The notes beneath the pieces were generated by a model. It searched no databases, was not told the DNA's origin, and was given only the letters and a program-made list of their open reading frames with translations. The translations under genes were made by a program, and so were the position numbers. Of a stretch of DNA of 64,000 bases, positions 25,401-37,789 are shown piece after piece. Origin of the DNA: Fasciolopsis buskii (Eukaryota > Platyhelminthes > Trematoda > Plagiorchiida > Fasciolidae); contig LUCM01004903.1 of NCBI GenBank assembly GCA_008360955.1, positions 270,656 to 334,655 on the forward strand, given 5' to 3'. Positions within the stretch are counted from its first letter, which is position 1. Each line of letters starts with the position of its first letter.

Positions 25401-25610
25401 GAATCGGAATTATAGAAAGAGCGCATTTGTACACTTGGACTGTTTCGTGTGTTGACTGCAGCAGCGTCTTATCTGTTCCCGTTGTGTAGGTCCACTCCCA
25501 GTTCCCCTTGGATATTCACTCTTTTTATAGAAACGTGTAACTGTGATGAAAAGGCAGCGGTCAGTGAGGCTTGCCTTGCTGTTTAATGCTGAACGATGAT
25601 GATGATGAGC
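22500..25610 (+). pseudogene. RTE-like non-LTR retrotransposon, degenerate
   Basis: This is the most complete plus-strand RTE here. An apurinic-like endonuclease N-terminus (LNLGSFNVRTLMQAGKQ ... SIDVCCVSETRIQDSS, 23137-23270) breaks into other frames, continues to SKCSDIVVEY at about 23600, and jumps past the rest of the endonuclease. A 284-codon frame (23627-24481) gives the RT thumb and fingers: GKAASPDDLPAVLFKLGG, SLIVPIFKKGTRND, NHRGISSIPL, EQQAGFRLGQGCIDQIFTL. About 260 bases of the palm, including motif A and the QGCPLS block, are absent at about 24505. The frame resumes with DLDYTDDIVCPFES (YTDD at 24571-24582), then a 176-codon C-terminus (24715-25245; CETWSTRV, WLGHVLRMT). The 3' end is a short GAT repeat at about 25590-25611. 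It is not autonomous. Confidence 0.88.
22512..22772 (+). repeat. RTE 5' leader, identical to 46562-46822
   Basis: A 261-base segment repeated at 46562-46822 (offset 24050) with no difference that I can see. It immediately precedes the endonuclease reading frame of the plus-strand RTE, so it is probably that family's 5' untranslated leader. Confidence 0.85.
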
Positions 25611-25611
25611 T

Positions 25612-25680
25612 GGTCGGGTGGGAGAATTCGAACCATCGACGGCTAGGTTGAAATACCACGACGTCGACTATTTGACCATA
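25612..25680 (-). mobile_element. tRNA-like SINE head (SINE B type), truncated
   Basis: Reverse-oriented: TATGGTCAAATAGTCGACG (A-box side), then GATGGTTCGAATTCTCCC (good B box), then ACCCGACCAG. The body that should follow is replaced by the GAT tail of the RTE at 25611, so the RTE probably inserted into or beside this SINE. Confidence 0.6.
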
Positions 25681-27914
25681 AACAAATTAGCATACCAGGC
25701 AGTCGCAGAAGTGATCAAATGATCTGGATTGAGTTGAACGGGACCAAACCAAACGAGCTTAGATCAGGCCGGAGTAGACAACAAATAAGAAAACAACATT
25801 TTGTAGGCGATCAACACAGTGGCTTCTGGACGCCAGTGATGTAGATTTGAAATCCTCCCACTCCCGATCGATTTCCTGCTCGACACTATATGTGGCTACA
25901 ACTTCCTTCTTGAAAATCGTGTAAATTGTCGTAAAGTTAGTAAAGAAACAAACGTGCGAAACTAAGACTTGTCTTTTCTTTGAGAATAGATGGAGATAAA
26001 CTTTATAAGGTTTTTTAGACATTGATGATTGCGATCGGGAATTGATGACTACCGCTTAATAGAGAGAGACAGAGAATAAATTTTATACCACTCGTACCCA
26101 CTGCCAACAAATATATTCCAAAATTCGACTTATCTTCTCGCATGAGATGGTGGTACCAAAATTGGAAACAAGATTCCAGAAGTAATGTGCATGTGTATGT
26201 GTGTGTGTGTGTGTTAAATGATAATAATTCCGGTATTTCAGAATTACCGGTGAATGAACGTCGTGAGTGCTAGAATCCATTTCTCATCTTTTTCATCCAA
26301 GGCGGTCAGACTCAAGTGTGACACCAGTGCCCCACTGAGGGGAGCGAATGTTTGCTCACAGCAGCTAGTACCGGTGCTATTTCATGAAGCGGAAGATCCG
26401 TGTGTTACACACCATCAGCATTGTGTCACAATTTACAAGCCATAAGCCACAAATAACCTGTGTGAAAAATACTGTGGAAAACTAAAGAAAAAAGGGTTAA
26501 GCCACTGCGTCTTCTCGGGCCATAGTTGATCGCTTTCGTTGAACAGTTCCTTGAACTGTCAAATCTGTCTGCTTTGTGTGCTGTTCTGTGCCCTTTTTTA
26601 ACAAGAAACAACATGTTTTCGGTGCGTCTTGTAATATGCAGTCTGCACGTTTTAATCAGTTGGATCACAGAGACTCAATGCTGCTAGTAAACGGAAAGTC
26701 GGTTTTGACTGCTGAGACATGTGAGAACATTTGCTACCGTTGTTCACATGATCGCAGACCGATCAGAACGAACCACGTGATATCCTGCGTACAGGCCTAC
26801 CCGCTGATTAAATACCTATCCTATAGGTTGTTATTCTGGGTTTGTGTTGTGTCCCAGAGAACCATAAATCGATTTCGGATTCAAAAGATGAGTGTCCATC
26901 ATGACCCCAGGCCAACAAAAAGAATACTTGCTGATCAAGCGAATCGTAGCTTTTCATCGAGAGCCTGTGTTAGGAACTATTGTTTGCATTATGACCGACA
27001 GAGTAAATCCTAAGATGTGAATCAAGGAAGCGGCCGAGTCAAAAAGTGAGCGGTTTCAATCCTTGGTAGTCCTCTGATTCTATGCGAAATTTTACTTTCT
27101 TATTCAGCAAAATGAAAAGCTGTTATTCTCTGGCACAGACAAACAGTCAACAGACACTCGTCAAATACATGCACGAACACAGCACATAAACGCATATGCC
27201 AACACGAACGAATTCTATGTTGTCAAACGCCAGGATATGTGACCCGTAGACAGCAGATGGAAAAATGAAGTGACGGATTCAAAACTACCAAACAAAACTG
27301 TTCTACTGAACTTGAAAAATGCGCCTTTATTTTCTATTCAGTTCATTTCTGAAAAGTACCAATCTCGCACTGATGTGTTTCACCTTTCGTTGTTTTCACA
27401 AAGCACCATCCAAATGAATTCAAAGAAACCTTGGTTTTTCGCAACATCCCTACACCGCTGCGTAATGATCGCTTTCGAGTATGGTTACAGTAGCCAGGCC
27501 AAAAGCTTAAACACGGCTAACGGTATTCTTGAACGAAGAAGGATCGTCTGAGTATAGCCAAATTAGAGGAAACTGTGGCGTTGACGTAACATCCGATCAT
27601 CTGCTAAAGGGACACGCAGACTGATCCTCTAAATCAGCTTGAAAATGCAGCATTTCAAGGTGCAGTTAACCAACAGACTCTCGGTGCCTGTGCGTCGGCA
27701 TGTTTCTACCACTGCTAGAATATCGTGGGAAAATTGTATTACCAATCCTCAGGTTAAATGTAGGTCACAGTGTCAAAGAACTCAATCTCAAGTTTAAGGC
27801 GGTTTCGACAGTGGTACGCACATACATAGATAGAACCTCTATAGTGTAAGCTGTTCACGAGGCGAATGGTGGTTGGGAGATAAGTCGAGGTGGTCAGTTC
27901 ATAACACGGTAAAC
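25681..27914. other. No gene recognised; (GT)n at about 26185-26215
   Basis: A GT microsatellite lies at about 26185-26215. A 145-codon plus-strand frame at 26576-27013 starts on a non-ATG codon, has no recognisable domain and shows no clear acceptor or donor pair, so I leave it uncalled. Confidence 0.45.
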
Positions 27915-30910
27915 AAATATGTAAACCCTAACCATCGGGCTGTCCCGACCAGAGCGATTTACACTGCCGGGTTGGGGCCCACGAGATCTTCCAGGAGAAA
28001 TACTGTGGATACCACGTAAAATGTTTTAAACGATTATCAGTGACGTCTTAGCAATTGAAATATTTCCTCATCTACGGCATCTCGCTGTCGTCCTGACCTA
28101 AGGTGACCTTATCTGGTCCTATGCCACTCCAAGTTTCAGGGTCACGGTCGCCAGCCCCCTCCCCCATGTAGTGGGCCAGAACAGCTATGGGACACGTTCC
28201 CTCCACTGCATCCACGCTTCAGGCATGTCGTAAAAAATTATTTCTAATTACTGCTAATCCTCTATCATGCTGTCATTCAGCAACGAAAATTAAACCACAT
28301 TAATGTGAAGTTGGTGATTGTTAGAGCCGAGATTGGAAATTTATTTACCCAAAGAAACTCTTGTGCATGTAAATGCCGATGTCATTGCGTAGAACCGCCG
28401 TTCCACTTGAGAATTTGAACATTCCACTGTCAATAGACACCCGATCCTATAATGGCCGTTGTCAGTCCGATTTCGGGTATTTAAGTTTGCTCACCAACTT
28501 TCTAACTATCATGGCAAGAGACCAACGTCGAGAAGTTCGACGTTCTCGGTTTTATCCGTGACATAAAATTGGTGCAAGAGTTCAAAATCAGTCAGAGAAA
28601 TTGGATCATCTGATCGGAGAACATGTGCGACCGGAAACAAAACAACGATGTGGTCTAATTGCTACCCGGTTGCCCAAACAGGGGAGTCGGAAGTTGTCTT
28701 GGTGGGCCCCACTTGGAGTGGCAGTATGATTCTGAGTGTTTTGCCGACAGTTGGGAACCGGCGATCGATATCCTAGTCCATAGGCCTCCCAATCAATTCA
28801 CCACCACTCCCATGACTTACGGCAAAACCATTGACCGATTAGTCAGTTCGTGTGCTTCGTTTGAGAACCCAAATGAAAAGAAGCGGAAATTGAAGCGTTT
28901 TATCAAACGAAGTGTAGTGAACACAGAACAGAAAAACTGCAATCGAACGAGGCCTACTGCTCTACGATCTGTAAGTCGACCACAGTTAAAGGAATAAAAA
29001 GGGAACTTCCGTAGAAAAGACAAAAGCGGGTCCATAAATTTAGCTTCTGATTCCGTCAGTTAAGGTTCACCCTTGGACCGGAAGCGTAGAACTACTCGGA
29101 TAGTTGAAAGAAAGAACACGATTTCTGTCCACGGATCGATGGCAGGAGTTCGCTAATAGTGTGGGACGCAGTTTCGACTCACGGTTTGAACAAGCTTCCT
29201 TTTCTGTATCGCCGTCGAAATTCCGATACGAACATTCGCGCAGTCAACTGTCGTTTAGGGTCTTGAGAGGTTAAGGTGGTCGTACTATGAACTGACCATT
29301 TCAATCCATCTTTCAAACATTACTTGCATTAGAGGATGGCTTATCCTGTGAAAGAGTACTTGTGAATAGGCATAACAAATGTCCTAACTAATTTAAGGCG
29401 TTCAGGTTGAACGCACCGGGCCCCAATAGACTACATTTAACTCACCATATTACATCAACGTTGTGTTACACAAAATGACTTGCAGCAAAAGAGGTAAATC
29501 CTATGGTCAACAGAAACCGGGAAAGGGACGCGTGAAGAAAACATTCAACTAGGATTTAGTTTGATCATCTTGCTTTCCGAAATAGAAGGCCTGTAAGCTG
29601 TAAAGTAAATTGACGCTTAAACATCGACAATCTTTGCAAATCATTTACCCGTAACGGAGAGGAATTTAAGTCACACAGAAGTGCACGCCACCTTAACAAT
29701 GGAGTCGCCAGAAAATCTACCAACATCGCACAACCAAGAGCGGTCAAATTCGGCTGCATCCTATTGGCACGGTAAATAAAGTTCTGTTTATTTTTATATA
29801 CTTCCAGAAGAAACTGTTAGCGTTTTAGACGAGATACCCAGTTCAACTGAGTCGTGAACATTATTGGAACCATCAAAGTCCAGAAACTTTGGGCCTTTTA
29901 CAAAAAAATTTGTAGAAACTCCCAGTACTCCTCAGTATTTCTCCATTAATTTTCAGTCAAGAAACTCCCAGGTTCTCATATTATCGGACGATAATTACTA
30001 CAGCTTCCCGTGACGTTCAGTAACTTATGGGTATCGTTTAGTATGTCTTGACAAACATTTAAAAGTCGCCGGTTTTGATTTAGCAGCCAAAGCTTGGAAT
30101 GAGATAAACACTCCTTTCTCCATTGAACACAGTCATTGACAAGACTTAAAACCAGGATTTTTTTCTCGTTGGGGTAATACTGAAACGTCTGCGCCACAAG
30201 TATGCAACATTCGAAATGGTTCTCCGACAGTGACTGAAGTTACGTAGGTCCGATAATCTCTTAGCGAAACACTTAGTACATTACCTGTTGAGCAAAAGCA
30301 AGCAAGACTCCCGAATTATGGTCTTAGTTGATAGATGGCAATCCACTGTCGTTCGGCTTCACAATTAACCTACTAAGATTCTGTCGGAAACTAGCATACG
30401 AGAACCGAAAATGGTTGTTCGACTGGACCCTACTACAGAACACGTTTTAGCCTGTGCTCAACCTGTGAGGCCCCGGATTCTGCATGCAGTCATACCAATC
30501 TTGGCTTCGTCCTGAGGAGTAAAGCTCAATCTGCTCCATGCAATTGGACTCCACTAAATGGCAGACTGCGGAAACTGCACCTGGACGCGCTGTGCCAGCG
30601 ACATGGCCCTCCAACTCGACAGGTAGTCCGAGTCAACTCGACCATATTGTAGTAAGCTACCTTTGGCGCAGTTCTGTAAAAAACTGTAGATCGTACTGGA
30701 CCATACACGTCGAATCGGATCATACGACAGTTTTAATGCAGCTTTGTTGCAGCTCAACGGCCATTGACGCAGGCCACAAACCAGATTGGCCGTCGAACGT
30801 CTGTCTAATTCGGCTGATAGAAACTATCCGACGAACTAAGAACTTCCACGAGCAGTGGGATCAAACCAAGCAGGCAATGCATTTGGCAGCAGGTTTCGCC
30901 TGTTGTCCTA
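27915..30910. repeat. Large duplicated block, copy 1 (partner 47840-50922)
   Basis: From 28869 to 30910 this is almost base-for-base identical to 48881-50922 (offset 20012; one substitution near 28895 noticed). From 27915 to 28868 the partner is recognisably the same sequence but carries many one- to three-base insertions and deletions. Most of the block is unassigned sequence. It contains a SINE A (28085-28240) and the first 380 bases of an RTE relic. Identity ends abruptly inside the RTE at 30910/50922. Confidence 0.9.
28085..28240 (+). mobile_element. SINE A, head truncated
   Basis: The sequence GTCCTGACCTAAGGTGACC, then CCAAGTTTCAGGGTCACGG, then GCCAGCCCCCTCCCCCATG, then CAGAACAGCTATGGGACACG, then TTCCCTCCACTGCATCCACG is the SINE A body in order. 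A tail ending GTCGTAAAAAATT follows. The indel-rich counterpart is at about 48045-48195. Confidence 0.75.
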
Positions 30911-33109
30911 GATCTGGCGTACATCAAAAACGCTCCATCTCGCGAGGGTCCCTGGAGCTAATGGAGTAAAAATGTCAGCTCCCTAACAGCTGGTAGTTGG
31001 ATAAGACACGTCGATAGCTGCAGAGTCAATTGACGGTTATGTTCATTCTGAGAATGACCGTGAAAACTGGCGGCTTACAGTAGCTCAAGATATGGAACTA
31101 ACATGCTCCATGTAATAGTCAAAGACTGTTTGAGCTTATCCCGGACACCGGTGGGCGGCGAACTTCAGTTAGTGAAGTCGTGTGCGATAGAAATGGAGAG
31201 CTCATTCATGGTAAACAATAAAGGTTGGCCCGTTGGAATGAGCATTTCAATAATCAGCTTAGTTGGCCGCACGCTAACGTATTTAGGCCGACGTCTGCAA
31301 CTGCGAATCCTTGGGAGGTGTCCGTTGACCCCCCCCCCCAAAGGAATTAGAAGTAGAGTCGAATATTCGACTTCCGACGAACTTCCCCCAGCATTTCTCC
31401 AAGTTGGGTGGAGAAGCCCTGATGAAAACAGTCACCTCATTGCTTCATGATACGAGGAACGAGGAACACATCCCATTATCGTGGAGTGAGTCACTGATTA
31501 TACCCATCTTCAAGAAGGGCACTCGGAGTGACTGCAGCAATCATCGTGGCATTAGTTTAATTCCGATATTTACTAAGGTCTTAGCTTCAATAATGCTGAA
31601 CCGTTTGATACCGGTTCGCAAGAGCAACATCCGCGAACAGCGGACCAGATTTCGTCCAAGTCGAGGTTGCATCGACTAGATATTCAGTCTTCGACAGACA
31701 CTCGAAACGCGCCACACACACACCGCCGCCCCACGATCGTAGTCCATCTCGACCTGAAAGGCGCGTTCGACTAGGTCGATCGGACACCGTTATTCAGTAC
31801 CCTCCACCACAGTGGTATGCCAGCGAGCTTCGTGAACCTTCTGTAAACACTGTATACCTGTGGTTGCGAAAGTGTTTACGGTGAACTGTCAAGTTCACTC
31901 GAAACGACTGGTGGTGTTCGACAAGAGTGTCCCATCTCTCTATTCTTGTCCAACTTCGTCATAGAAGAGGTATTGGAGAACGCTTCAAGAAGTACCCAGC
32001 ATGTAGAGGTCGAAATGGGAAATGGAGAGAAGCCGTGTGACCTAGATTTTGCAGACAACCTCGTGTGTCCGTTCGAATCCGCGGACCATGCACAATGGGC
32101 ATCAGACAAACTTTCGAGTTCGGTTGCTCGGTTTGGTGTGTGCTTTGCACCTTCAAAGTGCAAAGTGCTCTTACAAAACTGAACGACAGCAGTGCCGAAC
32201 TTCCTACTGGATGGAGAGGAACTAACGATTGTGGACCGTTTCACTTTCTTTGGTAGCTGCATGTCGAAGGACAGCAGCATGGCAGTAGAGGTAATCACGC
32301 GTATGTCCAAGGTTCGAGCGACCTAAGCTGGACTGAAGCACTTGTGGCGTCGGCCTGATATTTCATTGAAGTTGAAAGGTCCTGTGTACTGTGCCGCATT
32401 ACACTCAGTTCTGTTGTACAGTTGCGAGACGTGAAGCATGCGTGTCCGAGATGTTCGTCGCTTGAAGGCTTTCCATCACCAATATCCACGTATTATCACT
32501 AGTATTGGATGCAGTGATCAGATGAGTAATTTAGAGGCCAGGAATCGAATACTAGGTGCCAATTCTGAGAATACCTCATCTCAGCGTACAAATTTTAGTA
32601 AACTACGCTGGTTTGGTCACATGCTGCCTACGGCAAACACCCGGCTACCATTGCGTGCCCTATTTTGAGTTCCTCCCACGGAGTAGAAGAAGCCAATGGA
32701 GGTCAACAGATGACATGACAACGTGGGATGAGAAAATGTACAGCGAACATAGGTAAAGTAGGTGTTCCACGCCTTCTTGTTTGGGGTCCGAAAGACTGTC
32801 GACTAGGTGGATGGAGACACTGAAGGATAGGACAACAAACCGTGAACAATGGTAATCGTGTTTCCATTTTCTATCAAATCAGAGTGATTGAAAAAGTATG
32901 TTTGTGCAGGTAGAGTGCGTTCCATGTGTTGGGTACTACAGTGTTCTTAGCTTTCCTCGCCTATGTAGATTTACTCTCGGTTCCCTTTGCATATTTACTG
33001 TTCCTATTGAATCATGTAACTCTGGGAAATAGGCAATGGTCAGTGAGTCTTACTTTGTTATTTAACGCTAAACGACGACGACGACGATGATGATGATGAT
33101 GGTGATGAG
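30530..33109 (+). pseudogene. RTE-like non-LTR retrotransposon, 5'-truncated and dead
   Basis: It starts inside the endonuclease (SQLDHIVVSYLWRSSVKNC with ESDHTTVL, about 30630-30740; the SDH is the endonuclease's conserved C-terminal triad). It passes through RENWRLTVAQ (about 31055), then an 11-base C run at 31329-31339 that shifts the frame. The RT follows: LPLSWSESLIIPIFKKGTRSD-like block (31470-31530), NHRGISLIPIFTK, EQRTRFRPSRGCID with a stop at 31677. Motif A is HLDLKGAFD then a stop (about 31748-31775), then TTGGVRQECPISLFLSNFVIEE. Motif C reads FADN (32048-32059), so the second catalytic Asp is lost. The C-terminal blocks match the 22.5-25.6 kb element closely. The tail is GAC/GAT repeats at 33073-33109. 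Confidence 0.88.
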
Positions 33110-33309
33110 AACACACGAAACGTCCAAGGCACGTAATTCGATCTCGTAAGTCGCATATATGGAACTGGTGAGCCAGGAACGTTTTTCCCAACTGGTTGTA
33201 AGGTGCTATATTCCCAAGCAGCAGGCAGACGACATCCGGAAGTTATTGATGTAAAATTCTGTGATCCCTGAAGTCAGGACAGTAACGGGTGCAAACAGCC
33301 TCGTCTGAA

Positions 33310-33490
33310 AGACTCGACGCATGGATGTAGTGGAAGTTGCACGTAGCGTAGCCACTGGAGCCTATTACACAGAAGGGAACTGGCAATCTTTACCCTGAAA
33401 TCTGGAGTGGCGTAAACTCACATAAACCCTTAAAATAGGTTAGGTACTGGAACGAGCCAGGCGAACGTGAATTGCCATCCACCGTCATCT
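33310..33490 (-). mobile_element. SINE A, degenerate
   Basis: Right to left: GCCTGGCTCGTTCCAGTACC, TAACCTATTTTAAGGGTTTA, CCACTCCAGATTTCAGGGTA, AAGATTGCCAGTTCCCTTC, then CTTCCACTACATCCATGCG. The order is that of SINE A, with many substitutions. The tRNA-like head is not clear. Confidence 0.6.
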
Positions 33491-34304
33491 ATCGGCCAAG
33501 TACACGAAATATCTGAATTTTTAAGACTGAAATACTAAAAGAGCCCGGTGCAAAATGACAGAAATGTAAGTTGGTGTGAAGACATTTCAATCGCAAGTTA
33601 GGTATTGGGTCCAGTCCGCTGCACAACAACGACACAGTAGAATAGAAAAAATAAGCCTTTATCCAATAGGACCAAAACCAGATGAGTTATAGCCTATGGA
33701 CAATGTCCGTTTGGTTGACAGTTTGAGTCAAGTTCATAGGATGGAAAATAATGTGATAATGATGTTCTTTTTGTCTACACTACAATGGGAGCAAAATTCC
33801 GAAAGGCCCTTTCTGACTGTGTACTCCACTCAGCGAGATGATACATTCAATTGGTTCGGCTAACAAATCATAGCGACGTAGTGGCTAAGTCTGAGTCACG
33901 CATTTGCATACATACTGTTAGCCGGTAATTCCGAATATCACTCAGTGTGACGCCCACACTCGTGTTAAATTTGGCACGAGGCCAAAAGGCGGACGCATTC
34001 TTTAAGTGACAATCCACCATGTCCGCGCAAAGGGCGTATAAAGGCAATACGAAAAACTATTTCTTTGCGTGCAATTTGTTGGACCTCCTCAACAAGGATG
34101 TATATGAATCAGTAGGCATATAGGTGGGTGACAGGAGACAGGAAAAATGGAATATGAAGCAAGCTGACGGTAGAAATGTTGACGACTCCTGGCAACGGAA
34201 ATCTTCCCAGAGAAACGTAGGTCTAAGCTATAATGAACGGTAAAAGTGGGGAAATTGAGACAACGAACGATATTTGAACGAACTTAATTCGATAATTTTG
34301 ATTA
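33491..34304. other. No gene recognised
   Basis: Nothing recognisable on either strand. Confidence 0.45.
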
Positions 34305-34440
34305 GCCTGGGAGGGAGCTGGTGGTGATAATGCACACGCCTTCCAGTTGGAAACCCGGGTTCAAACCCTGAATGACCTTGAACGAGAGCAAAAATCAACC
34401 TTGATGCTTCCCGAGTGTAAGGCTGACCGGATCACCTGGG
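34305..34440 (+). mobile_element. Possible third tRNA-derived SINE (head plus body)
   Basis: GGAGCTGGTGGTGATAATGC and CACGCCTTCCAGTTGGAAAC lead into a good B box (GGGTTCAAACCCTG), spaced like a tRNA. It lacks a clean acceptor stem and CCA-adjacent pairing, so it is more likely a SINE head than a tRNA gene. The body does not match SINE A or B. Confidence 0.4.
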
Positions 34441-34654
34441 GTCTGTGGGTGAAAGATGGAGTACGAAGGGCGATCAACCAAGCATAGAAAGAACCGGAGA
34501 ATTGAACTGTGATAAATTGAATAATGCAATGTGAAAATGTTTCAAAAGATGGATAGTTATAAAGATTTTGTGCTGGTTTCCGTGTTGCCGTTACTGCTGT
34601 TTCAAATGTCTTTTGGAGCAATATCACCCCCACTGTGGATAATCGCAATGAGCC

Positions 34655-34935
34655 CGTTTCAGTTGAGTTCAGTTCTTACAACTGCTAGCCTAGCACCAAC
34701 GTTCTTTGGTCTTGGTTGCTACCTCATAATACCGTCTACTTAAAAGAGAAACGAGAAATAGTGAAAGATCAAGTCCGATGTAATAAGTTGAAGAAATATA
34801 TAGAAGTTGAAAGGTTTCGAATGCAAGGCCAAACTACGACATTGAGCCACATCACCTACGTTCTCTAACCATCGCATCGGAGGGGATCTCGCGGACCGAA
34901 ATGCGGCAGTCCAACTGGATCCACAAGAGGCAATT
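34655..34935 (-). mobile_element. 3' end of ACTGA-tail RTE family
   Basis: Read right to left, this contains the block shared with 42080-42390 and 53203-53510: CTCGCGGACCG.AAT.CGG.AGTCCAA on the plus strand at about 34885-34915, AACCAAGACCAAAGAACGTT near the other end, and an AACTGAACTCAACTGAAACG tail at about 34658-34680. Only the 3' terminal part is present. Confidence 0.6.
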
Positions 34936-35399
34936 CACTGGTTATGGTCATCATATATTTTGTCATCCTGTTGACTAACCACCTCGACTCATTGCCCAAA
35001 CAATGCGTGCCCCGGAGGACAGCATATGTGCGCAGTGCAGTCAACGATTCAAAAATTAGACAGATTAGCAAGCAGCATATCAGAGCCACCGATAGTGAAA
35101 ATCCAGCGGATGATTAAACCATGTCTAAAGCTGTGTATTCTCTTTCTCCGAACAATTTTGACCGGGAACCTTCCTATTTTGGCATGTATTAGTAGTAGGA
35201 GATTACATGACTTCACGAAATTATTCATGTGACATCAACGCCCAGCTGATTGGCTAAAGCGTTCGACTCACAATCATTCATCGCGGCTTCGCCTCTCAAT
35301 TCGGGCGTAGTGGATATGCACTGTTAACGATTTCTAACAGGGATGAAAGAGCCGTACACTGATCCCATGGTTTCTCAATGGTCATTTGAGCGTAGATAT

Positions 35400-35446
<47 letters not shown>

Positions 35447-37789
35447 TTTGTGGACTTCCATATCAATCAGCTTTCTCTATACGCCCCGACCCTTATCACT
35501 TCAAACTATAGGGAAATGGGCAGAGCAGAACCGTATGCCACCGCGCTCGTCACCAGATTTCCGGTAGGTAACAAACACTAGGTTGGTGGTCAATGATGAT
35601 TAAGGCGTTCCCAAAAGCATTGTGCGCAAGCACAGTGTCAAAAAATGCTCCTACTAGACGCTTGGTCTGTGATAGCTATGGACCACATCCAACCGCATGA
35701 GGATGATAAAATTCGCAACAATAAAAACTCGAACGACAAATGTGCTGAGTACAATAAAGATGTACGGATAAATATTGTATTTCTCTCACTTGCACCAATA
35801 ACAAAACCGAATCTCCTCGGCACATTGCGCACCTGTAAGTGGACAAATTTTGCCGGTACATTTTCCCATTCTGTCATGTGGATATTTTTCAAAACTTCCA
35901 GGACCTGGCGATTCTCGTCAAGATATACGTTCCTTTCAAATAGCCCGACATTCCCCTCATTTGAATTCAAATCAGAAAGTGTTGGAAATATGGGAAGAAT
36001 CTTAGATGAAGTGTTTTTCTGGCGATCATCGGTCGACAGGTGGGCGTTGTTATCTTGAGAGATTAACCCTTCGACTCAGCGATTCTTACAGATAACTATT
36101 CCCTTTTGGAGGTTTCCATTTGTAAACCACTTCTGGGAGAAAATACTTAATCTACATCGTGATTGCACCGCTAGATCTACCCTAAACCATGGCTGTTGGG
36201 TTACAATAATTCGCCAATGGAATACACAGGTATTCTTAACGGATTACACTACCTTGACAGGTATTTCTTTCCATCAGAAGCGATCATATCCGCACACTTT
36301 CGGTGTTATTGTTGCCGATCCAGATTGCCCTTCATCCAAAAGCGCAAAGACGAGGTATCAGAAGCTAAATGCCAACGCTCCCACCTACGCGGAAGGTTAG
36401 CGCCGGCGGGGACGCAATAAGGGAAAATGCAAAAATCACGTTAGGGGTCGCAGACACAATTAGACTTTTCAAGCTTAACTGGGCCTATTCAGCAGGTGTG
36501 GCCGGTGAACTACCAACCCAAACAAGAATCAGCAACTCTAACTGAGACTCATAATCGGGAGTGTCCCACGTGTCAGGCTCACCGAGAGTGAAGGGACAGC
36601 CAAAATTGTTTCGAATGCCTGGAATGTGCGCTTTGGGAAAGCTTTATGAACGAAAAACAACAAAATTACTTATACCTCGAAATTTTTCGTTCCTCTTACT
36701 CAAGGTCATCATCTCGCCATTCGGCAAGCCCCGGATTCGAGTCCTCATTGTGTAAAACTCAGGCAATTCCATTTATGTACACTTGTAGCTTCCCATTCTA
36801 GTGACAAGCTCTACTTCATAGTCAGGCGAACACGGCTAAAATGCCTGTCAGAAAACAGAACAAGCCCACAAGGTCTCGTGAGAAATTTTCCATTTCGAAT
36901 CCTTACTCGAACTGTTCGAAGTCACTTTGATTCCTCAAGAATTCCTAGCGCAGAAACACCCTCGTTACAATGAGCCAACGAGATTCGTCCTAGCCCCATC
37001 TAAGTGGACACCGTCTTATCATATAACGATAGTTTGTGATGTGCACACAAACGAAAAACTAGACGCGAATCACAAAAGAAAAAACTGCACGACGGATTAT
37101 GGGAAGCCCGCAAATGGGAGCATTTCCATCCGTAAGATTCACCGAATGTGTTAGAAATACCCCCTCACTAAAGGAAAGTCTCTAAATAAGGCATGGTCGG
37201 GAGTAGTTCTTGGCTCCGAATTGGCCACTCGCCCTGAACGCCTTTCAAAATGATCCCAAGTGATCGTGCGCTTCAAATAGTCCCTTAGAGAACTCCTACG
37301 AACTGTCCTCTCATAGCGATGCTTTCACTACAGTGCGAGGACGAATGCGCGGCGCTACCCATTGGATTACCTTATCCTTGGTAGTCATTCAAAGGGAGAT
37401 GGCTAAACCCTGATTATAAACAACCCTTGGATGGCATGAGATGCAAACGACACTGCTAAATGGCATCTGTGGTGGAGCACCATTATAATCGTCTAGCTAT
37501 AAACGGCGGGTGAGCTATGCTAACCGCTACCATGATACACGTTACTTTAGGAAGGCTGAATACACAAGGTGAACAGGAAGTGTACCGATAGGAGTAGGAA
37601 GAGACAAGAGCGTCACAGTGGTCAACTCTGGGAATAATCTATAACCACACGAACGCGATTTTGGAAAAAATTACAATTCGACAGAAAGTGACAACACGAT
37701 GGACACTGCTCACGGTTTCCTAACATATCCTTCGACGTCGCCAGCCAATTGGTTACGGGATCATCTCAAATCTAGTCAAGGAGACTTGG
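34936..37789. other. No gene recognised; (AAT)n at 35401-35447
   Basis: A 47-base AAT microsatellite lies at 35401-35447. A tRNA-like string with a B box (GGATTCGAGTCC) is near 36730. A 137-codon frame at 35645-36058 (+) starts on a non-ATG codon and is unassigned. I see no defensible exon. Confidence 0.45.

Noticed and set aside
26576..27013. 145-codon plus-strand open frame
   Set aside because: It starts on a non-ATG codon, has no recognisable domain, and lacks a convincing splice acceptor and donor pair. In AT-balanced eukaryotic DNA of this length such frames are expected by chance.
34305..34385. Functional tRNA gene
   Set aside because: The B box is good but the acceptor stem does not pair and the A box is poor. 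The same applies to the heads at 9670, 14700, 39920 and 56280, which are SINE heads.
35645..36058. 137-codon plus-strand frame
   Set aside because: No homology recognised and a non-ATG start. The opposite strand is also open for 110 codons, so there is no evidence for either.
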